Positions 1 to 11,994 of a DNA stretch of 64,000 nt are shown one piece after another; position 1 is the first letter of the stretch, and each line of letters starts with the position of its first letter. The translations under genes and the position numbers were made by a program. The stretch lies in the NCBI GenBank assembly GCA_963682055.1, contig OY821740.1, positions 37,468,795 through 37,532,794 of the forward strand. The letters run 5' to 3'. The notes beneath the pieces are model-generated. The model did no database searches. It saw only the letters and a list, made by a program, of their open reading frames with translations, and was not told the DNA's origin. This DNA comes from Primula veris (lineage: Eukaryota; Streptophyta; Magnoliopsida; Ericales; Primulaceae).

Positions 1-423
1 GCATCCCTTCTCATGAGAAGTTTTGGTAGCACCTCATCGCCGAGAGGAAACAAGCTAATTACCAACAATACCCCCGCACCTGTCTCCACCAATTTCGGCA
101 ATATGTTTGGTGATAACATGAACAGAAGCAGCGATCTCCATGACTTGATGAACTCGCTCGCAGGAGGGGGATCCAACATTATGAGTATGATGAACGAAAA
201 CGCTTTTGGTAACGGAAATGAAGTGGATCATGAGAACAGTTTTGCATTCGGGTCGTCTGATCGGACAAGGGACTTTCTTGGGGTGGGAGAGATGGTAAGG
301 AGCATGAGTGGTATTGATCAACAACAACATATTCATCAGATGACTATTTCATTGGACTCAGATGCAAAAGAAAAGAATGATCGTAGCAAAAGCCAAGGTT
401 TTGGAGATGGAAATTATCAGTGA
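1..423 (+). CDS. IDD: INDETERMINATE DOMAIN (IDD) zinc-finger transcription factor, C-terminal part (5' end outside window)
   Basis: This is the last coding stretch of a plant nuclear transcription factor. The frame is open from base 1 (A-S-L-L-M-R-S-F-G) and stops with TGA at 421-423, giving about 140 residues. Two marks place it in the IDD family of C2H2/C2HC regulators: the start resembles the family's conserved ALLQKAAQMG-type motif, and near residue 90 there is TRDFLGVG, matching the family's C-terminal TRDFLG motif, followed by a Met-rich tail ending GFGDGNYQ. The zinc fingers lie upstream, outside the window. IDD proteins bind DNA and work with DELLA and GRAS proteins in development and metabolism, and which member this is cannot be told. 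The internal ATG at 13 is not the real start. A GT at about 474, just after the stop, could be the donor of a 3'UTR intron. Confidence 0.85.
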   Translation, partial: ASLLMRSFGSTSSPRGNKLITNNTPAPVSTNFGNMFGDNMNRSSDLHDLMNSLAGGGSNIMSMMNENAFGNGNEVDHENSFAFGSSDRTRDFLGVGEMVRSMSGIDQQQHIHQMTISLDSDAKEKNDRSKSQGFGDGNYQ

Positions 424-662
424 GATGGTAAATTTCAAGAAACAAACTAAAGTCAGATCAAGCAAAAAGTACAGGTACTTTTCCTAACCAGTTTCTTTTT
501 AGTACTGTATTTGTTTTAGAGTGATTGATTGATTGTTCATTTTCAAAAAATAGGTAAATCATAGATACGTATCTTTTAGTTACTAAGGACAAATAATAAT
601 GGAGATAAGTATTCTTTAGCTTCTCAATTTAGAGAGATGGTTTTTGATGGAAATACATGAAT

Positions 663-1018
663 GGGTAAATTATGCTGAGTTTTGGCCAATTTTAGGATAA
701 GTGACCTAAGTTTTTGTAATTTCGGTTTTGTGACATAAGTTTAACTTTGTTAGCAATTTAGTGACATGACATCCTATTTTTCGAAAAAAAAACATATTTC
801 TTGCTAAAATGTCTAAAATACCATCAGATTTTACCCTTTTAGTTAACAGACGCGAGGGCACATGATAGCACGTGTAACGTATTCCGTCCACTGAATTGAC
901 GCAAGGTCACTAAAACAATACAAAAGTTAAACTTAGGTCACAAAACCGAAATTGCAAAAAGTCAGGTCATTTATCCTAAAATTGGTCAAAATCCAGGTCA
1001 CTAAACCATAATTTACCC
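663..1018. mobile_element. MITE with long terminal inverted repeats and 9-bp target duplication (Mutator-like)
   Basis: The 356-bp element begins GGGTAAATTATG and ends CATAATTTACCC. The inverted match continues for roughly 90-100 bp inward with scattered mismatches; both arms carry the GGATAA.TGACCT and TTTCGGTTTTGTGAC blocks. It is flanked by perfect copies of TACATGAAT at 654-662 and 1019-1027. A 9-bp duplication with long inverted repeats is the signature of Mutator-like elements. There is no coding capacity. Confidence 0.88.
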
Positions 1019-4008
1019 TACATGAATGAGTATATTTTCTGTACATCAATAAAGAATGAATTTGTTTGTACCAAAAAAATAAAGAATGAATTTGTAGCTT
1101 AAAATATTTTAACCGAAATTAAAATTGGGAGGTTAGTTTTTATCTTTTAGCCTATTTTGTTTGGGCAGAAAATACTCGGTGGAAATTATTTTTTCTCTAT
1201 TCGTTTATTAGTGTTTGACGATATTTGAATTTTTATGAAAATTTCTTGACTAAGGGTGTGTTTGGCATCGGCTTTTGTAGGCAAAAAATGCTTTTACAGT
1301 GAGAAAAAAAAACGGCTCAAAATAAGCTACTTTTAAAAAACAATGAGAAAAAACTTGATTAAAACAAGCCACTTATAGTTTTATTTTTATCTATAAATTA
1401 CTTATAATTTATTCTGTTTAATAAGTCATTTTTTTTACTTATTTTAACTTATTGATGACTTGGAAATATTCAAAATATTTCAATTAAATTTTTGTAACTT
1501 TTGGTGATTTTTGCGTAAAAAGTAGAAAGTCCCAAAATTCCTAACTTTTTTTGAGTTTTTTTCGCAAAAGGTAACTTTTAAAAAATTAAAAAAACTAATA
1601 TATCAAACACTCATAACTTTTTTTTAATTAAAAAGCAAAAAATAAAAAACGAGATTAAGAGAATAAAATATATATATTCGTGAAAACGTTATATTTTTCC
1701 TCACAGTGTAAAATGTTTTTTACCCAATTTTGGGATGAATCATTTTTCAAAATAGATGAAAAATATTTTTCTTAGTGTCTTATTTTACTATCAACCAATC
1801 ATCTATAAAATCTATTTTTCCGAAAAAAAATGTTTCCACCTGCTATTTTCCCTTGAAAACAAACATAGCTGCGCGTAGAGATTAAGGTGACAACCATTTG
1901 GTAGAGAAATGACCCAAACAAATCATATGATATTATGAGTTAAACAATTTATTTTAAATAAGAAGCGTTTCCGTTTGTAGTTAATTAGTATTAATTTTAA
2001 ATGAAATAAAGATGTATGTATGTCACGTCTGTTGATGAACATAATGCATGTATGGAATGTCTGAAATGGAGATTCTATATGGATATATACAAGTTGTATA
2101 CATATGTTAATTATGTAGTAGATGTGTAGATATGGGTCCCTTTTATATGTCACGGGTTGTTAAATTTCAGTACATAAAGATTCTCTGGGGAATTGTCTGT
2201 CATTGTTTTTTGGGCAACATCTCTCTCGTCATTCCACTTCATTGATTAATCACGGATTTGCTTATAACCACTTGTTTTTGTGGGCTATGTATCTTCAGAT
2301 TTTGATTCCTTTTGTCCCACTATACCCTTCAAATTTAACATGGTTATTTATATACTACTGTACATAATTTGTTATTAGGATGCATGTTCATATTTAAATA
2401 CAGTACAATTTTGGAATCAAGTTACAGATCACGCATTTTTAATTACTGCATGCATGGTATACTAAGTCTTAACTTGAAATTAAGTATGTCCAATATGGCC
2501 TTATGTGACAATCAATTTGGTCTATAATATTATTGCATCAGTAGTGCATATATATTACGATTGGCACTACTCATAAGTCATATCATAATGGACTATATTT
2601 ACGTCTGTTTTTGTAATTTTACATTTCTACATTTTAATGAGAGAGTTAACTTGGGTCCATAAAAAAATATATTTAGATTGCAGCCTCGTTTTTCCACTCC
2701 ACCAATGATGAGAAATGACATTGTCATCTAAACAAGTGTTTTGTACTTTCAGTTTTTGAAAATGATTTGTAGTCCACTACCAAAACGAAAAGATTCGCTA
2801 GAAGTATCCAACTTTTAAATTAAATTTGGACGATGTTCCTACAACTGCCATAACAATCTATACATAAATTGATAAATAGTTTTATTTAGATCGTTTTTTT
2901 TATTATTATCTTGGTAAATAATGTTGAATAGCTAGCTGTTTCCTTCGGAGGTACTGTAATATTTTTCACAATTGTAATCTGCAATTAACACTGCATTTCA
3001 AACTACTTAAAAATATTTTGACAAATAATTTACACAAACTTCTTGAGCCACTATTGAAATAAATAAATAAATATGTTGGCTATTGGTGCATTACCTAATC
3101 GCTCTGCTTAAGATTAGAGATTTATGCATTTAGGTAGTGAGCTGCATAAGTTACTGCACTTTCAGTTGACGTCTATCATAATGCTAATCTCGCCTTGACG
3201 TTCTCTTGATGGGATTTCGGACTAAATTTTGTTAATTTTTAAAACTGAACAAACCTTTTTCCCCAATTTTATTTGGTTTCATACAGAAAAACTTTAAATA
3301 CTTTTTAACAAGTTTATATTTTGCAGGCTGTAAGGAAGCTGAAGAGATGCATTGCTTCAAGCAGAAGTCGGATGTTCAGTTTTTTTTTTTTTCACCAGAT
3401 ACCGGAAAAGCAGACTTTCTTATAGTCAATGACTTTTAATTAGAGACAAGTCGCTTCTCTTTGCTTTAAAGTAGTTTTGTTTTCTATATTAGAAGATTTT
3501 GAATCTCCAAAGTTGGTCTTCTATACATATACAATGAACAATGTGAAAATCGTTGTCTATCCGAATCCATTTTCATTTCTTGATTCAAAACTTCTTAATT
3601 TTTCTTAGAATCAATTTATTGTTGCATCTTAAGGCTGTCAAAGTGTCCTATTAATTCAATTGTAGTAAGTGAAATAGTCATAATTTTATTTGTTAGTATA
3701 ATATAGAAACATCAACGTATTGCAAGTAAGAACTTTTAGTTAGCTGAGTAGTGAAACATGAAAGCAATTACAGATTAACTAATTAAATGATACGGCTTCA
3801 TCCTCACATGTCGAAAAGTTTCGGTAGGATTTGAGATAGACTCGAGAGATATGGGGAGAAAAGAAAATTCATCGGTGTGAATGATATATCTCCCCGTATA
3901 ATTATGATACTTTTTACGAATTTTAGTGTCAAATTTAGTAATTTCTTTCCTTACAAGTATCACAGCATATTATACATTTCCACTGCTTACTCGACCAGAT
4001 CCTTATTC

Positions 4009-4141
4009 TTTTTTTAAAATTTTAAAATATTATTAAAGAGGATCAAGGGATTTCACACCTACCCCCCTTTAACAAGACTCGAACCCTGTACCTAGGCTAT
4101 TCCTAGCGGGTTCTAGCCCACTAGGCTACTCCTAGTGGGGT
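4009..4141 (-). mobile_element. tRNA-derived SINE with 16-bp target-site duplication
   Basis: Read on the minus strand, the element starts with an A-box-like TAGCCTAGTGG region, then has the B-box-like GGGTTCGAGTCTTG, and ends in an A/T-rich tail. Identical 16-bp copies of GACCAGATCCTTATTC flank it at 3993-4008 and 4142-4157. Pol III promoter boxes, an A-rich 3' end and a long perfect target duplication together indicate a recent SINE retroposition. Confidence 0.85.
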
Positions 4142-4859
4142 GACCAGATCCTTATTCATTCCTCATGATCATGTCATTTAACTGTATATAGTTTAACTGG
4201 AGTGACCTTTACATAGGCAAATGCATAGCTAGTAAAACATTAAAAAATGTAGATTATCAACTTGAGCTGATCTTGGTGTGACTCGACGTGATTGATTCCC
4301 GGCTAAGAATCATGGCATTCTTTCCATGGTGACCATCTCACTGTTTCGGTTTCGAAGAAACAATGTGATCTTTGGACCGTGATGCTACTTTGATATCAAG
4401 GGAAGAACTAGGTAGTTTGTAAAAAAATCAGGTTTCCTTTTGTTTTTAAGAAAAAATATTATAAAATGTGTGTGATAAACATCGTCTCAATGACATGGCT
4501 AAGACACTAATTCGATTATCAATCAATTTCAAGATTGGTGATTGGTAAACCATCCAGTTAGGTGATGTTTGATGAATACCTTAGCCAACTTATTTGAAGA
4601 GAATAATGCCTTGAAGATGAAGTGGTGTGGAAGAGATGACAGACAATTTTATATGCTTTGTAAGGTCATGAACAGCATCATTGTGGATTTATGATTGTGC
4701 TCGTCAATTTAGTACATCCTCGGATACTCGGATTCATGAGTGGGCCAGGTAGGGGTTTTGCCTTTATTACAACAAATTTGTTCAAAGTGTTAATGAATTT
4801 CAAGTGTCAATCTGTTTTGACCCACAGTCTGGTACGGAGTCACGTACCATTAGCGCCAA

Positions 4860-5040
4860 ATAAAAGGGCAAACCCGGTACTAAAACTCTCGTTATGCGCG
4901 AGGTCCAAGAAGGGGTCAGGTCATTTTGATCCTAATGTAGAAATTCCTTCCTTGCATTTTTACAAGAAACTACTTCCACGACTCAAAGCCGTGACCTCCG
5001 CGTCATATGACAACAACTTGACAGTACGCCCACCTCACCT
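4860..5040 (-). mobile_element. Au-like SINE (diverged)
   Basis: On the minus strand this stretch follows the order of the plant Au SINE: a tRNA-like head (GAGGTCACGGCTTTGAGTCG, a decayed B box), an AAATGCAAGG block, a pyrimidine/purine block with GACCTGACCCCTTCTTGGACC, then CTCGCGCATAACGAGAG and a GCCCTTTTA tail. The resemblance is from memory of the family's characteristic blocks, and no clear target duplication was found. It explains the apparent 134-residue reading frame at 4691-5095, which I do not regard as a gene. Confidence 0.6.
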
Positions 5041-5501
5041 TTACATCACGCCCACCTCACCTATTCAGTACGGTTCATACATGTTTAAAATGTAGTTGGT
5101 GTATGAATACCAAACTAGTAAGATGAATCAAAACATCATATATAATTCACACACCTCTCAAGATTTATTGCAGGTTTAGAACAGAATCAATCAATCAAAT
5201 GTTGTAATCTTTGTTTGAATATTGCAAAAAAACATAGAATACAAGTAATGCAAAAGCCAAACAACGCTCACTTGGGGGGTGAGGGGAAGAAGTAAACTAT
5301 ATCCACAAAGGCTACATGCTATTTCCACACCCCCTCGACAAATCGACATTTCAAATAATCTCAAAGGTAAAATACGAACTAGGTTTATTCTGCTATAAAA
5401 TTCTCTGTGCTTTGTATTTCGTCGTTCTGATGACTATAGTTGAGTCCATTAAGATCGAACGATATCTGAATTGATCAAATGAAATAGAGCCTCCCTTTTC
5501 T

Positions 5502-8500
5502 CTACTTGTGAGGTTTGATGTGAGGGTACAATCCCAATATATGTTCTGGCATAAAGTCGTGCCGTGTAAGGATCCCAACAATCGGTGGCCTCTGCATTCA
5601 AGAAAATATACATACATTATCTATTTTTTGTTCGAGAACAAGTTGAAGAGTTTTTCAGTAGGCAGATGAGTAAATATTTTTTGTGAATGAAAACCAAAAC
5701 AACTAAAGAAAAAGCAGAAGAAAGAAAATGGAGAGTATTTAAACTTTAAATTAGTTTGGCTGCAACAATCAAGCAAGGAAGCTTAGCCAATTTGAGATTT
5801 AAGGAAAAGAAAGAGATTTCACTGAAGTTGACACTTCTAGCCTCTTCATCCCATAAACCAAAGTAAAAACTTGTTTTAACGTCAACCAAATGAAGGGAAG
5901 CAAAAAAGTAAACATCTGGCCTGAAGTGAAGGATGCAACTAAACAAGCCCAATATGTTGTGTGCACCGGTAGAACATATTTTGTCAAGAAAAAACAAGAC
6001 AAAAGGAGATCAAGGACGAGTTCGGTTGCAGCTTTTAAGCAAACAAGCTTGAATAATTTAGATTGATATAAAAACTGGAAATTTCCAGCTTCAGATGATC
6101 CAACTTGTTCATGCCAAAAGCACAAATCACCTCAGGTATTAAGCAAAAAAGCGAGCTTCAAAACTGTAATCAAGCAAAGCATGGGTGAGGAATATTTACC
6201 CCTTGAGCTTTGGGCACAACACACATGTGGCGAAGGCCGAGTTGACGAAACAAAATAGCCGCTTTAGCAAGTGACATAGTCTCTACCACTGTATACGGCG
6301 ATGCATTCGTAATTGGGTGAAGATCGACATACATCTCCATCTCATCCTCGTCAATATCAAGATCCTCTAGTTTCAGCCCCTTTCCTGATCCAGCTTTGGC
6401 AAAATCAGAAGAAACAAAATTATTCAAAATCTCTTCCCCACCAAGCTCTCTCGCGTGCGAAAAAAATTTCCCCTCAAGCAAAACAAGCAAATGGGACCGC
6501 AAAACAAGGCCACATAGCTCCGGTGCCTCCGAAAAAGGAGGTTCGTCGATCACAGGGAAGCCATTATGGCCCGTAGTACGCAATACATGTATAATATTTC
6601 CAACTTTTTCGACGCCAGAAAATGCGTTCAACGGTCCTGAGACAACATCCCTAGCGACTAGGTTCCTCATGTAAGGCTCTGCATGGGCCTCCAAGTAAGG
6701 TAACCCCTTTAGTTTCACGATTTGATCGTATACCCCCTTGTTAAAGATATCGGCGACAGATTTCGAAATGAGGAGAACAAGCATGACAAGGGGTAGAAGT
6801 AGCAAATCGTTTGTCAACTCGAGTAGTATCACGCAGAGTGAAACTGTCATTCTCATTGTGCCACCTAGGAAAGAAAAACAGAATGGGTTAACTCAGGTTC
6901 GAGTAAAAAAATGGATAAGTGTGGAATCCTAAGATCCTCTTTAGATTAGGTAAATAAAAAAATAACCTAGGAAAGAGGCGGCCCCAAGGAGTGCGTACAA
7001 ACCCATGTCGAGTTTTGAAATGGATCCAAAAAGTCGCCCGACTATTCGTCCATAGCAAGCACCAGCCAGTATGACTGGGATGAAGAGTCCGGAAGGGATA
7101 GCTATGCCGTATGTAACGATACCAAGACAGTATACCTGTAACATTACGGGCTGTTGTTAGTGGTCATGGGAGTTATGATCCATTTTCTTATATATTTGCA
7201 TTCCTTAACAACTTAGAGTTGGTAATGCTGGCATCATATGCTTTTTGTTTTATCCGTAGTTATATATTAATCTAATTATAGTCCATTCTTTTTTTGAGTG
7301 ATGAGATCATAAATCAGCCCCGCCCACACTGTTATTTAATTTGTTTTTGGCCTTGTTTATAATCTCATCCAAGTTTACTTTTTGCTTAAAGTTGGACTAG
7401 ATAGCTCTTTGGCTTCAATAACCGATAAATTTTAAACTCGATGCCCCTAGTTTTTTTTCTTCTTATCCTGAAATCCCACTCATACTTTACATTGATATAA
7501 CCAAGCAATTCCGTCATGTCTGATTCATTATGTAAATGGAGTATCATACCGCAACAAAGAATGTCAAAAGGGTTGAAATATGGAACTCCTTTTCAGTGCT
7601 AGTGCTCAATAGGTTGCGAATAGCGTCGTCGTTGGTGTTGAGAGACAGTGTGGCGAGATCATTATAGTAACCTGAATTGCACTGGAAGCTCTTGAAGTTT
7701 CCAGTGCCGTCGACCGAAGGACATGTCACCTTCAAGTTTGATGGGCAAGCGCTGCATGTTGCTAGCCACGGGAGACCAAACAAACAGCACGATGTCAAGA
7801 GAGACACTGTTATGACCAGTAAGATCTTGTAAGTAGGCCCTTTTCTGAAAAAAAAAAACAAATATAAAAAAACAAAACAAATAAGTAATATACTAGAACA
7901 CTGCCATTAAGATTTTGTTTGGCTGCAGATTTGACAAACTTAAAAGCTAGTATTTATTCAATTTATATCCTGAAACAAAACAATACCCGAGTGACTAATA
8001 AAGAATTAATTTCCAATTAGTTGCAAGGAAAAAAGGTGTTTACCATCAGTGGCCCTTTTGATGGGCTTACAATTAAATGAACTTAATTTTTTTTTAGCTT
8101 CGACTGATTACATTTATGATCAATGATTCAATATACACTTCAATAAGCTGATAATTGATGGCATATATTCAGTGACCTAGTTTCACTTTTGACGATAGGC
8201 AATCATTTTAAAAAATTGATTTACATGTAACAAAATAGTATGCATTACCACTGAAGTGGAATGTGAAGTTATCAACTACCACTCCAGCATGGCTTTGATA
8301 TTCCCGTGTACATTGTGATATGAGTATATCAGTACGTAATTTAAAAGCTTCTAGCAGGATGGACTCAGATTTTTTCTCAATCTTAAAATAACCAATTTAA
8401 CTGCTTGAAAGCTGCAACTGAAGACTTAATGAGAAACCAGTTTTACATGTCACTCCATAGGAATTTTTTCAATATAAACTAAGAAGCTTCTTTAGAATCC

Positions 8501-11500
8501 CGTAATAACATGGCAATATTTCTAACAAGCTACTTAGAGTATAAATTTGAGCTAACCGAAAAGATAAACGTACTCATTGATGATGGTATAAATCCGAAGA
8601 ACCTTGTCAACTAGGTAATTATACAAGCTACCAAAAACACCACCAATGACTCCCAAAAGTAGAACAGCTAACAAGTCACCGGTGCTATAAGAAACACTTG
8701 CTGAGCTAACATCGTACATAATGAGACCTCCTTCGCCAAATAGCCCACAGTTACCAGTTGAACAGTACTGCATAAAACTTTTCAAGACAATGGCAACTAT
8801 TGCTGTTGTGAAAAAGGTCCTCCAAAGGAGAGCACTACGCCACCTGGAGCAAACCCGACACAGAAAATGGTTACATAAACAAATCTTTTCCCCCATGGAA
8901 TCTGTTTCATTAGTTGACAATGGTCTCTCTTTTCGAAGAGTGATGCTATAGCCTCCTCTATACACAGGTTTGTGAGTTGGAAGTTGGCCTCACACAAGAT
9001 CAACCAGTTGAAATATATAAATCTACCAACTTACAAATATTTGTGCAAATCTGTGGAAACAGATTTTTCTATTTTCGAGAGAGCGGATAAGATTTTATGA
9101 ATCAACCAATCGATTATGTTTGACGGGCTCAGCTTTACAATTCAAAGCATCAAAAAATATACAATATAACATGTATGAGATAAAATTGAACATAGGAAAG
9201 TAGTACCAAGAAGCTGCCTCTTCAAGTGCAAAGAGAACTCCACCAACTGGTGCACGAAACGCAGCAGCTACACCAGCAGCAGCGCCACAGGTGATTAAAT
9301 CGCGTCGATCCCTATCGTTTTTGAAATATCTCAACCAAGTCCATGTTAAATGATATTTTTTCGAACCACCTTGACCAAGTAAATTTGCAATACATGCGCC
9401 TGTATGTACCATTGGCCCTTCTTTACCCACCACGAATCCAGCAGATACTCCAAGAACAGAGCCAAATATCTGTAATCCAAGATTTGTTAGTCAACTTATT
9501 TTCTACACATACAAGCCACAAGGAGGCGTATAAATTTCTGTTTAATTTTAAGAGCCAACTTCGGAGCCTAGGATTTTTACGCTTTGAGGCGCTTTTTTTT
9601 TTGCGCCCAGAGCATAAAAGGCATGAGTTTTGTGATTTTTCTCAAAAAGCACCAATTTCAAATTTACATTTTTTTATTTGTTATAAATCATGAAACCAAG
9701 ACATAGTTCTAACTTTTTTATGATCATTAACAATTCCTTTCTTTTGATTGAAATTGTGAATTATGGACTCGATGTTGTATTTGCTTAGAAAAATACCTCA
9801 AATGTATAATTACCTTGACAAAAAGGGTACTTGGAGCCAAGATAGAATAAGCATCGATCCCATTGAGATAAGCTTTAACCTCAGGAATTCCAGATCCTGC
9901 AGCTGCTGGGGCTATGAATGCACAAAGAGCCCCAGCTGCTGTTGCAAGTACCAAGTTGCAACCAGCATATGCGACAAAAGCCTTAAAATATCTGCACTGG
10001 AACAACCATTATCCATGTTACAATGTATTCTACATACAAGAATATTTAAGAACACAATTAGAAATCTTGCAACTATTTGTACATGCTCAAAAAGTTGGAT
10101 TTCCAAAATTTGCAATTATGGATGGGAGGAAGAATTATTCCTTTCAGGTAGATGGTAAAACGATTAGATCTTTTTATAAGTAACTCTCATTCTCACCTAA
10201 CAGAGAATGGGAACTCGTTCAGAAATGGTGAAATCATAATATCTACTTATATGAAAAAAATATTATTCTTGTGAATTAGAAAGAAAGAGGAAATGATACA
10301 CAATCAATGGTTGCAATATTAAGGCACGCAAACTACTAAAGTTTAATACAAGATAATCGCCCTCAAGGAGGATAAATCTGACTTTTTATATAGACCTAAT
10401 GTTGTTATATTACATCAGGGGGAAACATATACGATGAGTAAAAACTATACATGTGCCATTTTGCCAATACAACAGATGAATATTTATTATTTACATCTTC
10501 ATCGAAATATAAGTTTTCCAGCGAGTTTATTTAGTAAGAAGCACTAGAGATAGCAAAAAAACATAGGGCAGGAGGGTCACAGCAATAAAATACTGTACTA
10601 ACCCATACAGCAGTTTACAAACAAACAACAAAATATAACCGGACCAGATAAGTAAAAGTAAAAACTACGTTAAAGGACTGATGAATTTAAACAAGGTTAT
10701 AATTTAAGGTGTACAATACAAGACAAAGGGGCCCCATAGGCTAGAGTTAGAACACAGACATTTTATACGAGGCTAAATAAAACTCTCCTCGTCGAATTAT
10801 GACTCAATGTATATTGATAATGTAGGAATGGGAAATTAGGCTTACTTTCCGGTATGCATGAAATCAGTGACCAGCAGCAGCTTATAACCAGCTATATTTT
10901 CAACAGCCATGTTGCTGAAGAAGCCCACAAGTCCAGTAATTAGCCCTATAAGAAACGCAAATCCCCATTTGAGGAAAACATATTGAAATATCTGCATTTT
11001 CTTTCTCGACCTCCAGTCCTGCTTAAATAATTCGTTTTCAATAATCCTGGAAAATGAAAACAAGTGAGAAAAGCTAAAGAAAATACAGTTTCTGAAATAG
11101 TAAACAACAGAAACAACTCCACTGAAGCTCCTTATATATAGGATGTGAAATGTGAGTGGCTAACGGCTTATACTGCCAAAAAGATCACTATCTCTTAGAC
11201 ATAGACAATTGGGAAAAATGAAAAGAACAAAAATACTGGTCAGGTCGACAGACTTTAATGAATGTGAAACATAACTAGGAAAAAGAATTCAGGTGACATT
11301 CTAGTATAAACTTTTCAACAAATACCAAATTACATTGGAAAATTTTAAGCAATTTTTTCCCCACTAATGAAAAGAAGTTATGGCTAATTTGATATCTCAG
11401 ATATCTAAATATTTCTGTGTATGAGCACTTATCTCCAACATATATTTGTCTACTTTGAAAACTTTAAAGTTGAAAATATGGTAACTGAGTTTATCTACCG

Positions 11501-11994
11501 TTACCACTTATCAGGTATGTAATAGTGTGCAATATGAACGAATGTGAATAATTTGATATCATAAATTATTTCTATATTAACACAGGACGCTTGTTCTGCT
11601 ATTAGAACTTAGAAGGTTATACATAACGACTAGGTATCGTGTGTGCCTACTTTAACCATCCGAGACCAAACATGTATTTAGTAATTTACTGGTGAAAATG
11701 CTCAAATAATGAAAAATGAAGGTTTTTATTAGCTTACTCATAGTCGAGGCTCTCAATGGGGCAAATATTAGCCCCAACAATGGCAATTTGGGAGGTCCTG
11801 TTGACCCTTCTGGAGAGAAGTGGCTCTCTAAGTGGCACAGACTTATTTGACATTTCCGACCAATATCTCTCGATTTCCTTACCATCCCGTGATCCATCAT
11901 TTTCAACGTCGTTCAAATCATCATAATCACCATCATCATTATTATTGTTATGATTAATATGGTGGTCCAAGCTATCTTCTTGTTGATTAATCAT
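5502..11994 (-). CDS. CLC-c: CLC-c-type chloride channel/transporter, vacuolar anion transport (9 exons, 795 aa)
   Basis: CLC-family membrane protein that moves anions, usually across the tonoplast. Exons from the start: 11994-11738, 11046-10846, 9991-9814, 9469-9207, 8843-8574, 7844-7550, 7135-6967, 6864-6200, 5591-5502. All junctions keep phase and total 2388 nt. The N-terminus carries REPLLSR and SQIAIVGANICPIESLDYE, typical of plant CLC-a/b/c/g. The selectivity motif GSGIPE (185-190) has Ser186, the residue of chloride-preferring CLC-c, rather than the Pro of nitrate-selective CLC-a. The gating Glu is E229 in GKEGPMVHTG and the proton Glu is E296 in FALEE. The membrane core ends in exon 8, and CBS domains follow in exons 8-9, ending IVGILTRHDFMPEHILGLYP. 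Length fits the family (about 780 aa). No frameshift is seen. CLC-g is the alternative subtype. Confidence 0.96.

Larger units (their letters stand above)
424..5501. other. Intergenic spacer between IDD and CLC-c
   Basis: This AT-rich spacer of about 5 kb holds no convincing protein gene. It contains the 3'UTR of the IDD gene, a MITE (663-1018), two SINEs (4009-4141 and about 4860-5040) and much low-complexity A/T sequence. At 3321-3326 a TTGCAG acceptor-like site precedes an exon-like stretch (3327 to about 3535) that could be a terminal 3'UTR exon of the IDD gene. At about 1255-1300 a GTGTGTTTGGCATCGG stretch resembles a transposon end, but I could not pair it. The rest, including 1100-3300, shows nothing I can name. 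Confidence 0.6.

Noticed and set aside
4691..5095. 134-residue plus-strand frame
   Set aside because: It overlaps an Au-like SINE and the protein has no recognisable domain. Its length is explained by the GC-richer SINE sequence.
6313..6674. Plus-strand frames across CLC-c exon 8
   Set aside because: They are antisense shadows of the large CLC exon.
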